Shown here in pieces: positions 25,537 to 34,497 of a DNA stretch of 64,000 bases. Position 1 is the stretch's first letter; each line of letters starts with the position of its first letter. The translations under genes were made by a program, and so were the position numbers. The stretch lies in the NCBI GenBank assembly GCA_031291035.1, contig JAISLI010000038.1:1-64000 (forward strand). Direction: 5' to 3'. Origin of the DNA: Desulfovibrio sp. (GTDB lineage Bacteria; Desulfobacterota; Desulfovibrionia; Desulfovibrionales; Desulfovibrionaceae). A model generated the notes under the pieces. That model was given only the letters and a program-made list of their open reading frames with translations, searched no databases and was not told the DNA's origin.

Positions 25537-26558
25537 TCTCCCGCATGCGCATCCTCGACGGCACTTTGTTGGCGCTGGAGGCCGAAGGCATGCGCCCGAC
25601 AGCGGCGCGCGCCGCCGGGTGGCGGCGTGCTGTCGCCGGGTGCGGGATCGATTCGCTGGAAACGCTTCTGCCTCCGGCGGGCGCAGGCGATTCTCCGGAC
25701 CGGGCTTCGCCCGTAGCGGAGTCATCCTCTCCCCCGGGAAACGCGGCATCCCGCCGAAGCGCCGCCCCGGAACGGCCCCCGAGTCTGTCGGAACTGATTG
25801 CGCGCGTATTGCCGACTACGGTCGTGCCCTCGGTGTCCGCGCTTGCGAATCTTGCGTCGGGCGCTTTCCCCCAAAGTGGATGGCACTGCATATACGGCCT
25901 GGGCGACGCGCTTTTTGCAGACCGGAAAACCCTTGCCCGGAGCATCGACAGCCTGTCTGAGGGAAGGGAGGCGCTTCTTGCGCCGTGTTTCACCAACGAA
26001 CGCGGATGCGCCACAGCGCTGGCGGTGGAATGGCTGTTGGGCGGAGAAGACCGCGCCGCCCTTGTCTCTTTTGCCGGATGCGGCGGCCTGGCGGCGTTGG
26101 AAGAGGTTCTCGCGGCCTTGCTCGTTCATGGCGGCCTGCCCGCCGCCGATCTACGGGGCTTGCCCGAATTGACGGATCGGTATCGCCGTATGGGAGGAGG
26201 GCCGATCCCGCCCGCCAAAGCCGTTATCGGTGAGGCAATTTTTTCCGTGGAATCGGGCATTCATGTGGACGGCTTATGGAAATCTCCCGATCTTTATGAG
26301 CTTTTTCCGCCGGAGATTGTCGGGCGGGAACGCCGTATCATCATGGGCAAGCATTCGGGCAAACGAGCGGTATTGGTCAAATGCGGCGCTCTCGGCCTGC
26401 CGGTCACGGCCGATCTTGCGGAGCGCGTACTGCAAAAGGTGAAAGAAGAGAGCGCTAGGCGGAAAACAAGTCTCTGCGATACGGACTTTATCGCACTGTA
26501 CTCCACATGCCGCGCCGGGAAGGATGAAAAGGAAGAAGGCGGCCGTGCGGTTTTGTAA
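25533..26558 (+). CDS. nifV: Homocitrate synthase omega subunit (NifV-omega)
   Basis: 341 aa from ATG 25533, which overlaps the nifNB stop (ATGA). The C-terminal third holds the regulatory/linker region of NifV-type homocitrate synthase: GEAIFSVESGIHVDGLWKSPDLYELFPPEIVG, then GKHSGKRAVLVKC. The N-terminus (MRILDGTLLALEAEGMRPT) looks like a decayed DTTLRDGEQ barrel start without the catalytic residues. With the alpha protein it would supply homocitrate for FeMo-cofactor. The split omega/alpha arrangement is known from C. pasteurianum. Confidence 0.85.
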   Translation: MISRMRILDGTLLALEAEGMRPTAARAAGWRRAVAGCGIDSLETLLPPAGAGDSPDRASPVAESSSPPGNAASRRSAAPERPPSLSELIARVLPTTVVPSVSALANLASGAFPQSGWHCIYGLGDALFADRKTLARSIDSLSEGREALLAPCFTNERGCATALAVEWLLGGEDRAALVSFAGCGGLAALEEVLAALLVHGGLPAADLRGLPELTDRYRRMGGGPIPPAKAVIGEAIFSVESGIHVDGLWKSPDLYELFPPEIVGRERRIIMGKHSGKRAVLVKCGALGLPVTADLAERVLQKVKEESARRKTSLCDTDFIALYSTCRAGKDEKEEGGRAVL

Positions 26559-27357
26559 AATTGTCGACACCACCCTGCGCGACGGAGAGCAGGCTCCGGG
26601 GCATGCCTTTTCCCTTGACGACAAGGTTTTTCTCGCCTCCCTTCTTGACGGGGCGGGGGTGTACCAGATTGAAGCCGGGGTTCCCGCCATGGGGAGAGAC
26701 GAACAGGACGCCGTTTGCGCTGTAAAAGACGCGTGCAAAACAGCTGTTGTTTCCACATGGAACAGGCTGACCGAGGAGGACGTCCGGGCCTCCGTCGCAT
26801 GCCACCCCGATATCATTCATCTTTGTCTGCCCGTGTCGGAGCGGCACATCACGCGCAAGCTCCGTACGACGCAGGCGGCTTTGCTGAGGCAATTTTCCCG
26901 CGTGGCGGAATATGCTGCCGGGAGGGGGTACCGCGTAACAGCGGGCTTTGAGGACGCATCCCGCGCGGAGGTCCCTTTCCTGCTTCAAGCGGCCGAAACG
27001 GCAAAACGGCACGGAATTGAGCGCATCCGTCTGAGCGACACCCTGGGAATGCTGCGTCCCTCCTCCGCCGCGCTCCTCGTGCGCACGGCGCGTGAAGTCG
27101 GCTTGCCCGTGGAGATGCACGCCCACAATGATCTCGGCATGGCGCTCGCCAACTCCGCGATCGCCGTCCTGGCCGGGGCGGGATTTATTGACACGACGCT
27201 TCTCGGTATTGGGGAACGTGCGGGAAACTGTGGCCTTGGCGCTTTTGTCGCCGCCTGCCGCGAGTATACCGCAATATCGCCCTTGCAGGCTCGCAAGGCG
27301 GAGCGCCTTGCCCTGCCGCTGCTTTCGCGTTGCCGGCAAAGAAAATTTTTCACCTGA
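26524..27357 (+). CDS. nifV: Homocitrate synthase alpha subunit (NifV-alpha)
   Basis: 277 aa catalytic TIM-barrel part that condenses acetyl-CoA with 2-oxoglutarate. It shows VDTTLRDGEQAPGHAF (metal and catalytic residues), AGVYQIEAGVPAMG and the metal-binding HxH in MHAHNDLGMALANS, followed by GIGERAGNCGLG. It ends where the barrel ends and lacks the C-terminal region found in the omega protein. ATG 26524 overlaps the omega gene by 35 bases. GTG 26548 is an alternative start. Confidence 0.9.
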   Translation: MKRKKAAVRFCKIVDTTLRDGEQAPGHAFSLDDKVFLASLLDGAGVYQIEAGVPAMGRDEQDAVCAVKDACKTAVVSTWNRLTEEDVRASVACHPDIIHLCLPVSERHITRKLRTTQAALLRQFSRVAEYAAGRGYRVTAGFEDASRAEVPFLLQAAETAKRHGIERIRLSDTLGMLRPSSAALLVRTAREVGLPVEMHAHNDLGMALANSAIAVLAGAGFIDTTLLGIGERAGNCGLGAFVAACREYTAISPLQARKAERLALPLLSRCRQRKFFT

Positions 27358-27456
27358 ACCGGCCCTGGACCGGGACAAGGCCTTTCCCTGTCGCGAATTG
27401 ACCGGCCGTACTCCCCATCACGCCATGACACGGCGTTTCACCGATCAGGAGGTTCC

Positions 27457-28086
27457 ATGCCAAAAACATCCATCGCCGCTCTTGTTGATGACCAGGGCAA
27501 CCCGGCATCGTTTGCCGGCATGACGGCCTGTTGCGTTTTTACCCGGACAGACGGAACCTGGAGGGAACGAAAAATCGCGGGCGCGCCCCTGGCCGGCTGC
27601 GCCGATCTGACGGCAGCGCGCGCAAGAATGCGCGACTTCATCGTTTCTCTTGGAGAGTGCCGCACGATCATCGGCAGAAACATCAGCGGCATTCCCTACA
27701 AGCAGCTGGATCAGTCCGGCTTCCGCATTTTTGAGGCCGGAAGTCTTTCCCCCGCCCTTCTCGATGAAATGGAAAAGCAGACGGAACGAACGGCTCGGGG
27801 CGATCCGCCCGACAGCGTGCCCACGGTTCCGCAGGAAGGAGATGAGCCTGGGATTTTCACCTTCGATCTCGTGGCGGCCACGGCGGCTCACCCCGATCTG
27901 ACCTCCAAAAAGGCCCTGCTCCCTTTTATCGACAAAATTCCCTTTGTGGAATTGCGCCTGTATTGCAAGCACGTGCCTCCCTGGTTCGAGAACCGCTTTC
28001 CCGAACTCGGCCTGACGTATACGCAGGCCGCGCGGGAGGACGGCGTTCACATAACCATAAAGCGCGCCGTCTGCGTTGTGGAGTAG
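27457..28086 (+). CDS. AnfO-like nitrogenase accessory protein
   Basis: 209 aa with an AGGAGG site. The N-terminal pattern (IAALVDDQGNPASFAG, then LTAARARMRDFIVSLGECRTIIGRNISGIPYKQLDQSGFRIFEA) matches my memory of the AnfO family (PF09582), named from iron-only nitrogenase clusters. The C-terminal half has PFIDKIPFVELRLYCKHVPPWF. Its function is unknown. It closes the nif operon 100 bases after nifV-alpha. Its presence with a molybdenum-type nifDK and no anfG suggests a wider role than Fe-only nitrogenase. Confidence 0.65.
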   Translation: MPKTSIAALVDDQGNPASFAGMTACCVFTRTDGTWRERKIAGAPLAGCADLTAARARMRDFIVSLGECRTIIGRNISGIPYKQLDQSGFRIFEAGSLSPALLDEMEKQTERTARGDPPDSVPTVPQEGDEPGIFTFDLVAATAAHPDLTSKKALLPFIDKIPFVELRLYCKHVPPWFENRFPELGLTYTQAAREDGVHITIKRAVCVVE

Positions 28087-28593
28087 AGAAAACTCTATTA
28101 TACGTATTGCCGACAAAGCTCTTGATGCGCAAATTGGTATATTATTTAGAGCATTAATTGTTGAACATTATGCTGTCTCATCCTTGGCGTAGGAAACAAA
28201 CTTGCCTTCGAAAAAATTCTTCCTGATTACGGAGAGTGTGCAGCAATATATAGAGCGGCAGCAATGAAAACAAATTATATTAGTATGTTATGAGAGAGGC
28301 ATACCGAATCTGAAACCAAGCTTAACCCAAGTTTAACATTGAGGAGATTTTTATGTTATAAATCAGTATGTTATAAATTTATCAGGTACTACATTCTTCC
28401 GAAATCGCAACTTTGTGGCGTGTTACCCCTCCAGGGGTATGGTTGAGCGGGTATCGGTTTCTCTCATGAGGAGAACATAGCACCATTCACTATATATTAT
28501 ATGAGTGAGCTACGAAAAATCATTGCGAGGCAGTAAATTCCGCACGGCAATCTCAAAAAGGGAGTCGTATTCCTGTGCTATAAACGAATCACT
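28087..28593. other. AT-rich intergenic region after the nif operon
   Basis: No gene-like ORF is visible. Notable pieces are a short direct repeat of ATGTTATAAAT near 28354 and 28369, a GAGGAG site followed by ATG TTA TAA (a two-codon ORF, probably chance), and a small ACCCCT-CC-AGGGGT hairpin near 28427. Base composition is clearly more AT-rich than the nif operon, like the efflux region to the right. No convincing terminator for the nif operon was found. Confidence 0.4.
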
Positions 28594-29412
28594 TTATTCC
28601 ACTTGGATGCAGTATTTGGTCGCATAAACCTCCCCTGAACCATGCAAAAAATAGCTCATCATGTCATAGGCATATACATAGCTCGCCACAGCCAGGCCAG
28701 CAGATTTAATGTGGCCTAACAGTTTTGCCAACGCTTTCTTATGCGTGGGCATAGTCCCTTTATGAGCAAGAATGGCATATGCTCCTTCCGGTTTGACATG
28801 CAATTGGGAGCGTGGCGTTGAGCGTGTTGCCCGGCTGAACAAATATCGCCCCAGATACATTTCGTGTTCTTCACCATCGCGGTCCAGAACCATGCCAAAC
28901 GGCAAGCGTGGCTTTCTTTGCTTTGTCGCAAAGAAATCAAAGTATTCCACGAAGCGTTCAACAATTTCAGACAAAGAATCCACTGGAAAGGGCACGGTAG
29001 GCAAAAACTCCAGCCGTTCTTCTTCCTGCCTCTGCACCATGAAGGTGTCATAGGTGAAATCCAACGCTTCGCGAGTGTATGTCAGCATGTCCTTAAGCGT
29101 ATGCTCCCGATGAGCCAGTTGCTCTCTCTCCTTTCTGAGAATAACACGCTTGGCTTCAAACAAAGCTAAAAAATCCTCGGTGCTCTTGCCGTGGACATAC
29201 TCTTTGATCTCCTTCAAAGAACTACCTGTTTCTTTAAACACCGCAATCATGTCGAAATCGAAAAACTGTTCCACGCCGTAACGGCGGTAGCCCTTACCGG
29301 ATATATGCTTTGGCTTGAGAAGATTGACGGCATCGTAATGAAAAAGGGTCTGCTTCGTTACTTTGCATATCTTCGCAAATTCTCCGGTAGATAACATATT
29401 TTTTTTATTCAT
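28594..29412 (-). CDS. MerR-family regulator with GyrI-like effector domain
   Basis: 272 aa, BmrR-like layout. The N-terminal MerR helix-turn-helix (MLSTGEFAKICKVTKQTLFHYDAVNLLKPKHISGKGYRRYGVEQF) is followed by a long dimerisation coiled coil (residues 75-125) and a C-terminal multidrug/GyrI-like domain (EMYLGRYLFSRA, GAYAILAHKGTMPTHKKALAKLLGHI). It is divergent from the RND pump genes and most likely activates them on binding a lipophilic drug. It is visibly more AT-rich than neighbouring genes, which hints at acquisition by transfer. Confidence 0.9.
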   Translation of the reverse strand: MNKKNMLSTGEFAKICKVTKQTLFHYDAVNLLKPKHISGKGYRRYGVEQFFDFDMIAVFKETGSSLKEIKEYVHGKSTEDFLALFEAKRVILRKEREQLAHREHTLKDMLTYTREALDFTYDTFMVQRQEEERLEFLPTVPFPVDSLSEIVERFVEYFDFFATKQRKPRLPFGMVLDRDGEEHEMYLGRYLFSRATRSTPRSQLHVKPEGAYAILAHKGTMPTHKKALAKLLGHIKSAGLAVASYVYAYDMMSYFLHGSGEVYATKYCIQVE

Positions 29413-29565
29413 AAAAAAATATCTTGCCTATATTGTTACAAGATACCGTAGGATAGCAAAAAGTCAATGGAAAATTGAATGGACATACACGTTTTCAGTT
29501 CAGTGGTTTCAGGGAGTTCGTCTTCTTAGCCGGATAGTAATGCCTCAAAAAATACCGAGGAGAAA

Positions 29566-30774
29566 ATGGATACGAAATTTGCGAAAACGGCTTTGTTACT
29601 TTTCTACCTTTTGGCGATTGGGGGGTGCGAAGAGAAAACATCGCCCGCCGGATTGGCGGAGGTCCGCTATTTCGTTGTTTCGGAAGAACGCATAACGCTT
29701 ACAACCAATCTCCCGGGAAGGGTGTCCGCACTTGTAATATCGGAAGTGCGTCCTCAGGTGGACGGAATCATCCTTGAGCGTCTTTTTGAAGAAGGCGCCG
29801 ATGTGGTGGAAGGACAGGTCTTGTTCCGGATTGACCCCGCCATCTATCAGGCGACTTATAACACAGCCAGGGCCACGTTGGAGGAGGCGGAAGCCAATGT
29901 GACTGCCCTGGCCTTGCTGGAAAAGCGTTACCGCAATCTGGCACGGACAAACGCCATCAGCCAGCAGGATCTTGATAACGCCATCTCCGACCACGGACAA
30001 GCCAGAGCGCGTATCGCCAGAGCAAAAGCCGAATTGGAAGCCGCCGCCATCAATTTTGCCTACACGAAGATAAAAGCTCCTGTTTCTGGGCGTATCGGGG
30101 CCTCCGCCGTTACGCCTGGAGCCTTGGTCACGGCGAACCAGCCAGCGGCGTTGGCTGTTATTCAACAGACATCCCAAGTTTATGTAGACATCACGCAATC
30201 CAGTGCGGACACCATCCGTCTGCGCCGCGCAATGGCGCAGGGAAAAATGAAATCCAACGTCAACGCGGCAAAAGTACGCCTGATCCTGGAAGATGGTTCC
30301 CCATATACTCCGGTTGCCCACGACTTGGAAAGCAATATGCCGGAATGGATTTTTGGCGATTTGCTTTTCTCTGAAATTTCCGTTGGGCAGACAACCGGCA
30401 CCGTTTCACTACGAGCCATTTTCAACAATCCCGATGGGGTACTTTTGCCGGGCATGTATGTAACTGCGATCATTGAGGAAGGATCTCTGGACAATGCTGT
30501 GCTGATTCCCCAAGGCTGTGTGCTTTCCGGCGGCTCCGGTGAATACTTTGTGTATATCCTCCACAAAGAAGGCTTCGGAGAAGACCTTTTCCGGGTTGAA
30601 CGCCGCGTAATTACAGTTGTCCGCTCCTTGGGAAATCGTTGGATTGTCAAGTCCGGACTGTCTTTCGGGGAGAATATTGTGGTTGAGGGACTTCAGAAAG
30701 TCGCTCCAGAAAAGACCGTAAAAGGCGTATTAGTCGCTCAATCGGCCGTGTCGTCCATTACGGAAAGGAGATAG
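29566..30774 (+). CDS. RND efflux periplasmic adaptor (lipoprotein)
   Basis: 402 aa MexA/AcrA-type membrane fusion protein. The leader LLLFYLLAIGGCEE has a lipobox, so it is anchored in the inner membrane and periplasmic. The lipoyl halves (SEVRPQVDGIILERLFEEGADVVEGQVLFRIDPAIYQ and FAYTKIKAPVSGRIGASAVTPGALV) flank the alpha-hairpin with ALALLEKRYRNLARTNAISQQDLDNA. The site GAGGAGAAA precedes ATG 29566. It is separated by three bases from the pump gene. The 153-base divergent region to the MerR gene must hold both promoters. Confidence 0.95.
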   Translation: MDTKFAKTALLLFYLLAIGGCEEKTSPAGLAEVRYFVVSEERITLTTNLPGRVSALVISEVRPQVDGIILERLFEEGADVVEGQVLFRIDPAIYQATYNTARATLEEAEANVTALALLEKRYRNLARTNAISQQDLDNAISDHGQARARIARAKAELEAAAINFAYTKIKAPVSGRIGASAVTPGALVTANQPAALAVIQQTSQVYVDITQSSADTIRLRRAMAQGKMKSNVNAAKVRLILEDGSPYTPVAHDLESNMPEWIFGDLLFSEISVGQTTGTVSLRAIFNNPDGVLLPGMYVTAIIEEGSLDNAVLIPQGCVLSGGSGEYFVYILHKEGFGEDLFRVERRVITVVRSLGNRWIVKSGLSFGENIVVEGLQKVAPEKTVKGVLVAQSAVSSITERR

Positions 30775-30777
30775 GTA

Positions 30778-33700
30778 ATGGCGGCATTTTTCATCAACAG
30801 ACCAATTTTCGCCTGGGTTATCGCCTTCATGATTATGATGGCCGGAGCGCTTGCCGTCCGTACACTTCCGATAGCCCAATATCCCGATATCGCTTTGCCG
30901 CAGATAGGAATTTTCGGGCAATATCCCGGCGCGTCGGCAATCATTGTCGATCAGAGCGTAACCCAGGTTATTGAGCAGCAGATGAAAGGACTCGACAACC
31001 TTCTGTACATGCGTTCCTCCAGTGATTCTTTCGGTAACGTGGAGATGTCTTTCTCGTTCGCCTCCGGCACCAATATCGACATTGCCCAGGTGCAGGTGCA
31101 GAACAAGCTGCAACAGGCCATGCCCCAGTTGCCGGAAGCTGTGCAGCGGCAAGGCGTGCAGGTTTACAAAGCTGTGCAAAATTCCTTCATGACCATCGCC
31201 TTTTATGCCGAAGACGATGCCATGCGGGCCAACGACATCAGCGATTATGTAGCCAGCCACCTGCTTGATCCGCTCAGTCGGGTTCAGGGAGTCGGCTCAA
31301 CCACGCTGTATGGCGGTCAAAACGCCATGCGCATCTGGTGCAACCCTGAAAAAATGCGGCAGTACAAACTCAACCCCCAAGATATTATTGCCGCCGTTCA
31401 GGATCAAAACGCCCAAGTCGCCGGTGGACAGGTCGGCGCGGCCCCCGCTCCTCCGGGGCAGGAAATCAGTATCACTGTCAATGCCTCCTCCCGGCTGGAA
31501 ACGGTGGAAGAATTCGAGCGGATACGCCTGCGCGTGGAAGAGGACGGGTCCGTACTGCGCCTTGGTGGTGTGGCGCGAATTGAGTTGAATGAAGAAAATT
31601 TTATGGGGCGGACCTGGTATAACGGGCGTCATGGCGTCGGTGTGGGCGTCAAGCTGGCCTCCGGAGCCAATGTTCTTGATACGACATACGGCATCAAGGC
31701 GGAACTGGAATCGCTGGCGCGCTTTTTCCCGCCCGGACTCAAGTATGCCTATGCCGATGACCGTGCGCCGATTGTGGAAAAATCCATTGCTGCGGTGGCG
31801 CGAACCTTGTTTGAGGCCATCGCGCTCGTTGTGGCGGTGATGTTTCTGTTCATGCAAAGTTTTCGGGCGACTATCATTCCTGCCATTGCCGTGCCGGTGG
31901 TTCTCTTGGGCGTGTTCGCGGTGCTCGCGGCTGCCGGGTTTTCCATCAATACCCTGACTATGTTCGGAATGGTGCTGGCCATCGGTCTGCTGGTGGATGA
32001 CGCTATTGTCGTGATCGAAAACGTGGAGCGCCTCATGCGGGACGAAAAACTTCCCCCCAAGGATGCGGCTCTCAAGTCCATGAAGCAGATAACCGGCGCA
32101 CTGGTTGGTGTTGCCGTGGTTATTTCCGCCGTGTTTGTGCCGATGGCCTTTATGTCCGGCTCCACCGGGGTCATCTACCGGCAGTTTTCCATCACCATTG
32201 TTACTTCCATGATTCTGTCTGTAATTGTTGCCCTTGTGCTGACACCGGCGCTTTGCGCCACCATGCTGCGGATCCACGCGCATGAGGCCCGCGAAGGTTT
32301 TTTCGGAAGGTTCAATCAATGGTTTGACAGGCTTACCAGGCGATACTCTGTCCGAGTCCGTAAGCAGTTACAAAAAACCAAACGCTGGACGGCGCTGTTT
32401 GTTGCGGCACTCGCGGCGTGCGCGGTTATGTTTATTAATCTGCCAACCGCTTTCCTGCCGGATGAAGATCAGGGGATATTGTTCGTTGATGTGAACTTGC
32501 CGCCTGGAGCCGCTTTTGAACGGACGGAAAAAATACTGCATGAGATTGATGCGTATTTCCGCAACGACGAAAAAGAATCCGTGCAGAGCGTCATGATTGT
32601 TATGGGTTGGGGCTTCAGCGGCACCGGGCAGGGTTCGGCAATGGTGTTTGCCATGCTCAAAGACTGGAGCGAGCGGGGTAAGGGGCAAGGCGCCTTTGAG
32701 ATCATGGAGCGGGCAACGGCAAAGTTTTCTTCCATACCGGGAGCGGAAATATTTGTTATGGCTCCGCCTGCGGTCATGGAACTCGGCACCTCTTCCGGCT
32801 TTGACATGGAGTTGATGGATCGGGGCTCCAACGGCCATATTGCCTTGATGCAAGCCAAAAACATCTTGCTGCAAAACGCGGCAGGCAGTCCGGAGATTTC
32901 TTATGCCCGCTACAGCGGCCTTGAAGATGCCGGGCAGTACGAGTTGAAAATAGACAGTGACAAAGCCGGGGCATTCAGCTTGACCAGGGGGGATATCAAT
33001 GCGGCGCTCAACGCTTATTGGGGAGGTGAATACATCAACGATTTTTCCGATAAAGGCAGAACGAAAAAGGTCCATTTACAGGCCGAACCCGCTTACCGCA
33101 CCAGCGTGGACGACTTTTACAGATACTATGTGCGGAACGCCAAGGGGGAAATGGTGCCGTTTTCCAGTTTCCTCCAGGTGAAAACCATTACGGCGTCCCC
33201 CAAGCTGACGCGCTACCAGGGCGCTCCGTCCGTGAAAATCGAAGGAGCGGCAGCTCCTGGCAAAAGTTCGGGACAGGCAATGGCGGCAATGGAAGCACTC
33301 GCGGCTGAACTTCCCGCCGGGTTCGATTTCGCCTGGACAGGGCTTTCGTTTCAGGAGCGGATGTCCGGGAACCAAGCTCCGATGCTGTACGCCATTTCCA
33401 TTATAGTTGTTTTTATGAGCCTAGCGGCGCTGTATGAAAGCTGGACAATTCCTTTCGCCGTGCTCATGGCTGTGCCCACAGGACTTATCGGGGCGCTCGG
33501 CGGCATGTATCTGCGCGGGATGGACAACGATATGTATTTCCAGATTGCCCTGCTGACCATCGTCGGCCTGTCCGCCAAAAACTCCATTCTAATTGTGGAG
33601 TTTGCCAGAACACTGCATCAGGCCGGCAAGGAATTGACCGCAGCCGCTGTAGAAGCCTCACGTCTCCGTCTGCGTCCTATCATCATGACATCGCTGTGCT

Positions 33701-33876
33701 TCATCCTCGGTGTTATTCCACTTGCTGTCAGCAGCGGAGCTGGTTCCGGTGCGCAGAACGCACTTGGCACTGCGGTCATGGCGGGCATGATCACGGCCAC
33801 CGGTTTGGGGATTTATTATACGCCTCTGTTTTTCGTTCTGGTAACAAAGTTCTTCAGCCGAAAAAAAGAACAATAA
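30778..33876 (+). CDS. RND multidrug efflux transporter (HAE1 family)
   Basis: 1032 aa AcrB/MexB-type proton-driven inner-membrane pump. It starts MAAFFINRPIFAWVIAFMIMMAG and has the TM4 proton-relay motif GLLVDDAIVVIENVERLM with the two aspartates, the periplasmic porter domains, and the C-terminal TM bundle (GLSAKNSILIVEFARTLHQAGK). Full length with no frameshift. No TolC-type outer-membrane channel gene follows, so it must use one encoded elsewhere. Confidence 0.97.
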   Translation: MAAFFINRPIFAWVIAFMIMMAGALAVRTLPIAQYPDIALPQIGIFGQYPGASAIIVDQSVTQVIEQQMKGLDNLLYMRSSSDSFGNVEMSFSFASGTNIDIAQVQVQNKLQQAMPQLPEAVQRQGVQVYKAVQNSFMTIAFYAEDDAMRANDISDYVASHLLDPLSRVQGVGSTTLYGGQNAMRIWCNPEKMRQYKLNPQDIIAAVQDQNAQVAGGQVGAAPAPPGQEISITVNASSRLETVEEFERIRLRVEEDGSVLRLGGVARIELNEENFMGRTWYNGRHGVGVGVKLASGANVLDTTYGIKAELESLARFFPPGLKYAYADDRAPIVEKSIAAVARTLFEAIALVVAVMFLFMQSFRATIIPAIAVPVVLLGVFAVLAAAGFSINTLTMFGMVLAIGLLVDDAIVVIENVERLMRDEKLPPKDAALKSMKQITGALVGVAVVISAVFVPMAFMSGSTGVIYRQFSITIVTSMILSVIVALVLTPALCATMLRIHAHEAREGFFGRFNQWFDRLTRRYSVRVRKQLQKTKRWTALFVAALAACAVMFINLPTAFLPDEDQGILFVDVNLPPGAAFERTEKILHEIDAYFRNDEKESVQSVMIVMGWGFSGTGQGSAMVFAMLKDWSERGKGQGAFEIMERATAKFSSIPGAEIFVMAPPAVMELGTSSGFDMELMDRGSNGHIALMQAKNILLQNAAGSPEISYARYSGLEDAGQYELKIDSDKAGAFSLTRGDINAALNAYWGGEYINDFSDKGRTKKVHLQAEPAYRTSVDDFYRYYVRNAKGEMVPFSSFLQVKTITASPKLTRYQGAPSVKIEGAAAPGKSSGQAMAAMEALAAELPAGFDFAWTGLSFQERMSGNQAPMLYAISIIVVFMSLAALYESWTIPFAVLMAVPTGLIGALGGMYLRGMDNDMYFQIALLTIVGLSAKNSILIVEFARTLHQAGKELTAAAVEASRLRLRPIIMTSLCFILGVIPLAVSSGAGSGAQNALGTAVMAGMITATGLGIYYTPLFFVLVTKFFSRKKEQ

Positions 33877-34302
33877 AACGCTTACTTTTTAAAAGCAGTC
33901 TAGGTCGTGTTGACACTATTTTAGAGCCAAAAGAATACAGGTCATCGCTCTCGCCCCATGTACACATTCCCGAATTCTTTCGGCAAAGCACGCCATTTGC
34001 ACCCGTTTTTTGCCGTATTTTGGAGGGCCATGGCAGATCCTGTTCGTTTCGACAGGTTTTTTGCATCATGCAGTGCATTTCCTGGTGCAGAACGGTACAG
34101 TATTCCACCTTCTTTTTGCTAGATATTTCAAAAAGTTGATCTTTTTTCAGGACCGACTACTTATATCGGGCATATCATGTGCTCGCGACACGCCCGGTGT
34201 GCCCGGACTTGAAAAAATTGCCGGACACGGCTATCTTGAAGTTGCGGCATATTGGCGCAGTTTCAATCTTACCGGACAGTACGTGCGTCAGCGCCGCAAG
34301 TC
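33877..34302. other. Intergenic region after the RND pump, possible decayed mobile DNA
   Basis: About 425 bases without a supportable gene. Short ORFs on both strands have no ribosome binding site or recognisable domain. The phrase GGTCGTGTTGACACTATT near 33903 resembles insertion-sequence ends I have seen in related genomes, and the minus ORF 33854-34108 could be a relic, but this is weak. The region may hold a decayed gene whose identity I cannot establish. Confidence 0.35.
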
Positions 34303-34482
34303 AGAGCGGTTCACGAATGAAACGAGTGAACCGCTCCGCAAAGATTTGCCGGCAAATCCTTGCCGTGAAACAGGAGAGGGCGGGCTTTGCCCGCCGCCCG
34401 CCCATGAGGCGCAGGCGAAACCGCGTTTCGCCGTAAAGCGCCGAAGGGAGCGTTTCAAAAGCAAAATGTTCTAATTGCTCTA
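34303..34482 (+). repeat. Modular palindromic intergenic repeat, copy 6 (longest)
   Basis: This copy joins both halves of the family. The first is the GCGGTTCACG / GTGAACCGC stem plus the GGATTTGCC-type palindrome (here AGATTTGCCGGCAAATCC), as in the copy at 12241. The second is CCGCCCGCCCATGAGGCGC, AAACCGCGTTTCGCCGTAAA and GAAGGGAGCGTTTCAAAAGC, as at 16582. It ends AATTGCTCTA about 15 bases before the AsmA-like gene. Confidence 0.85.
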
Positions 34483-34497
34483 TAATGCGGGGGCGTT

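Noticed and set aside
33854-34108. 84-aa minus-strand ORF after the RND pump
   Set aside because: No clear start signal or domain. It may be an insertion-sequence relic, but the evidence is too weak to annotate as a gene.
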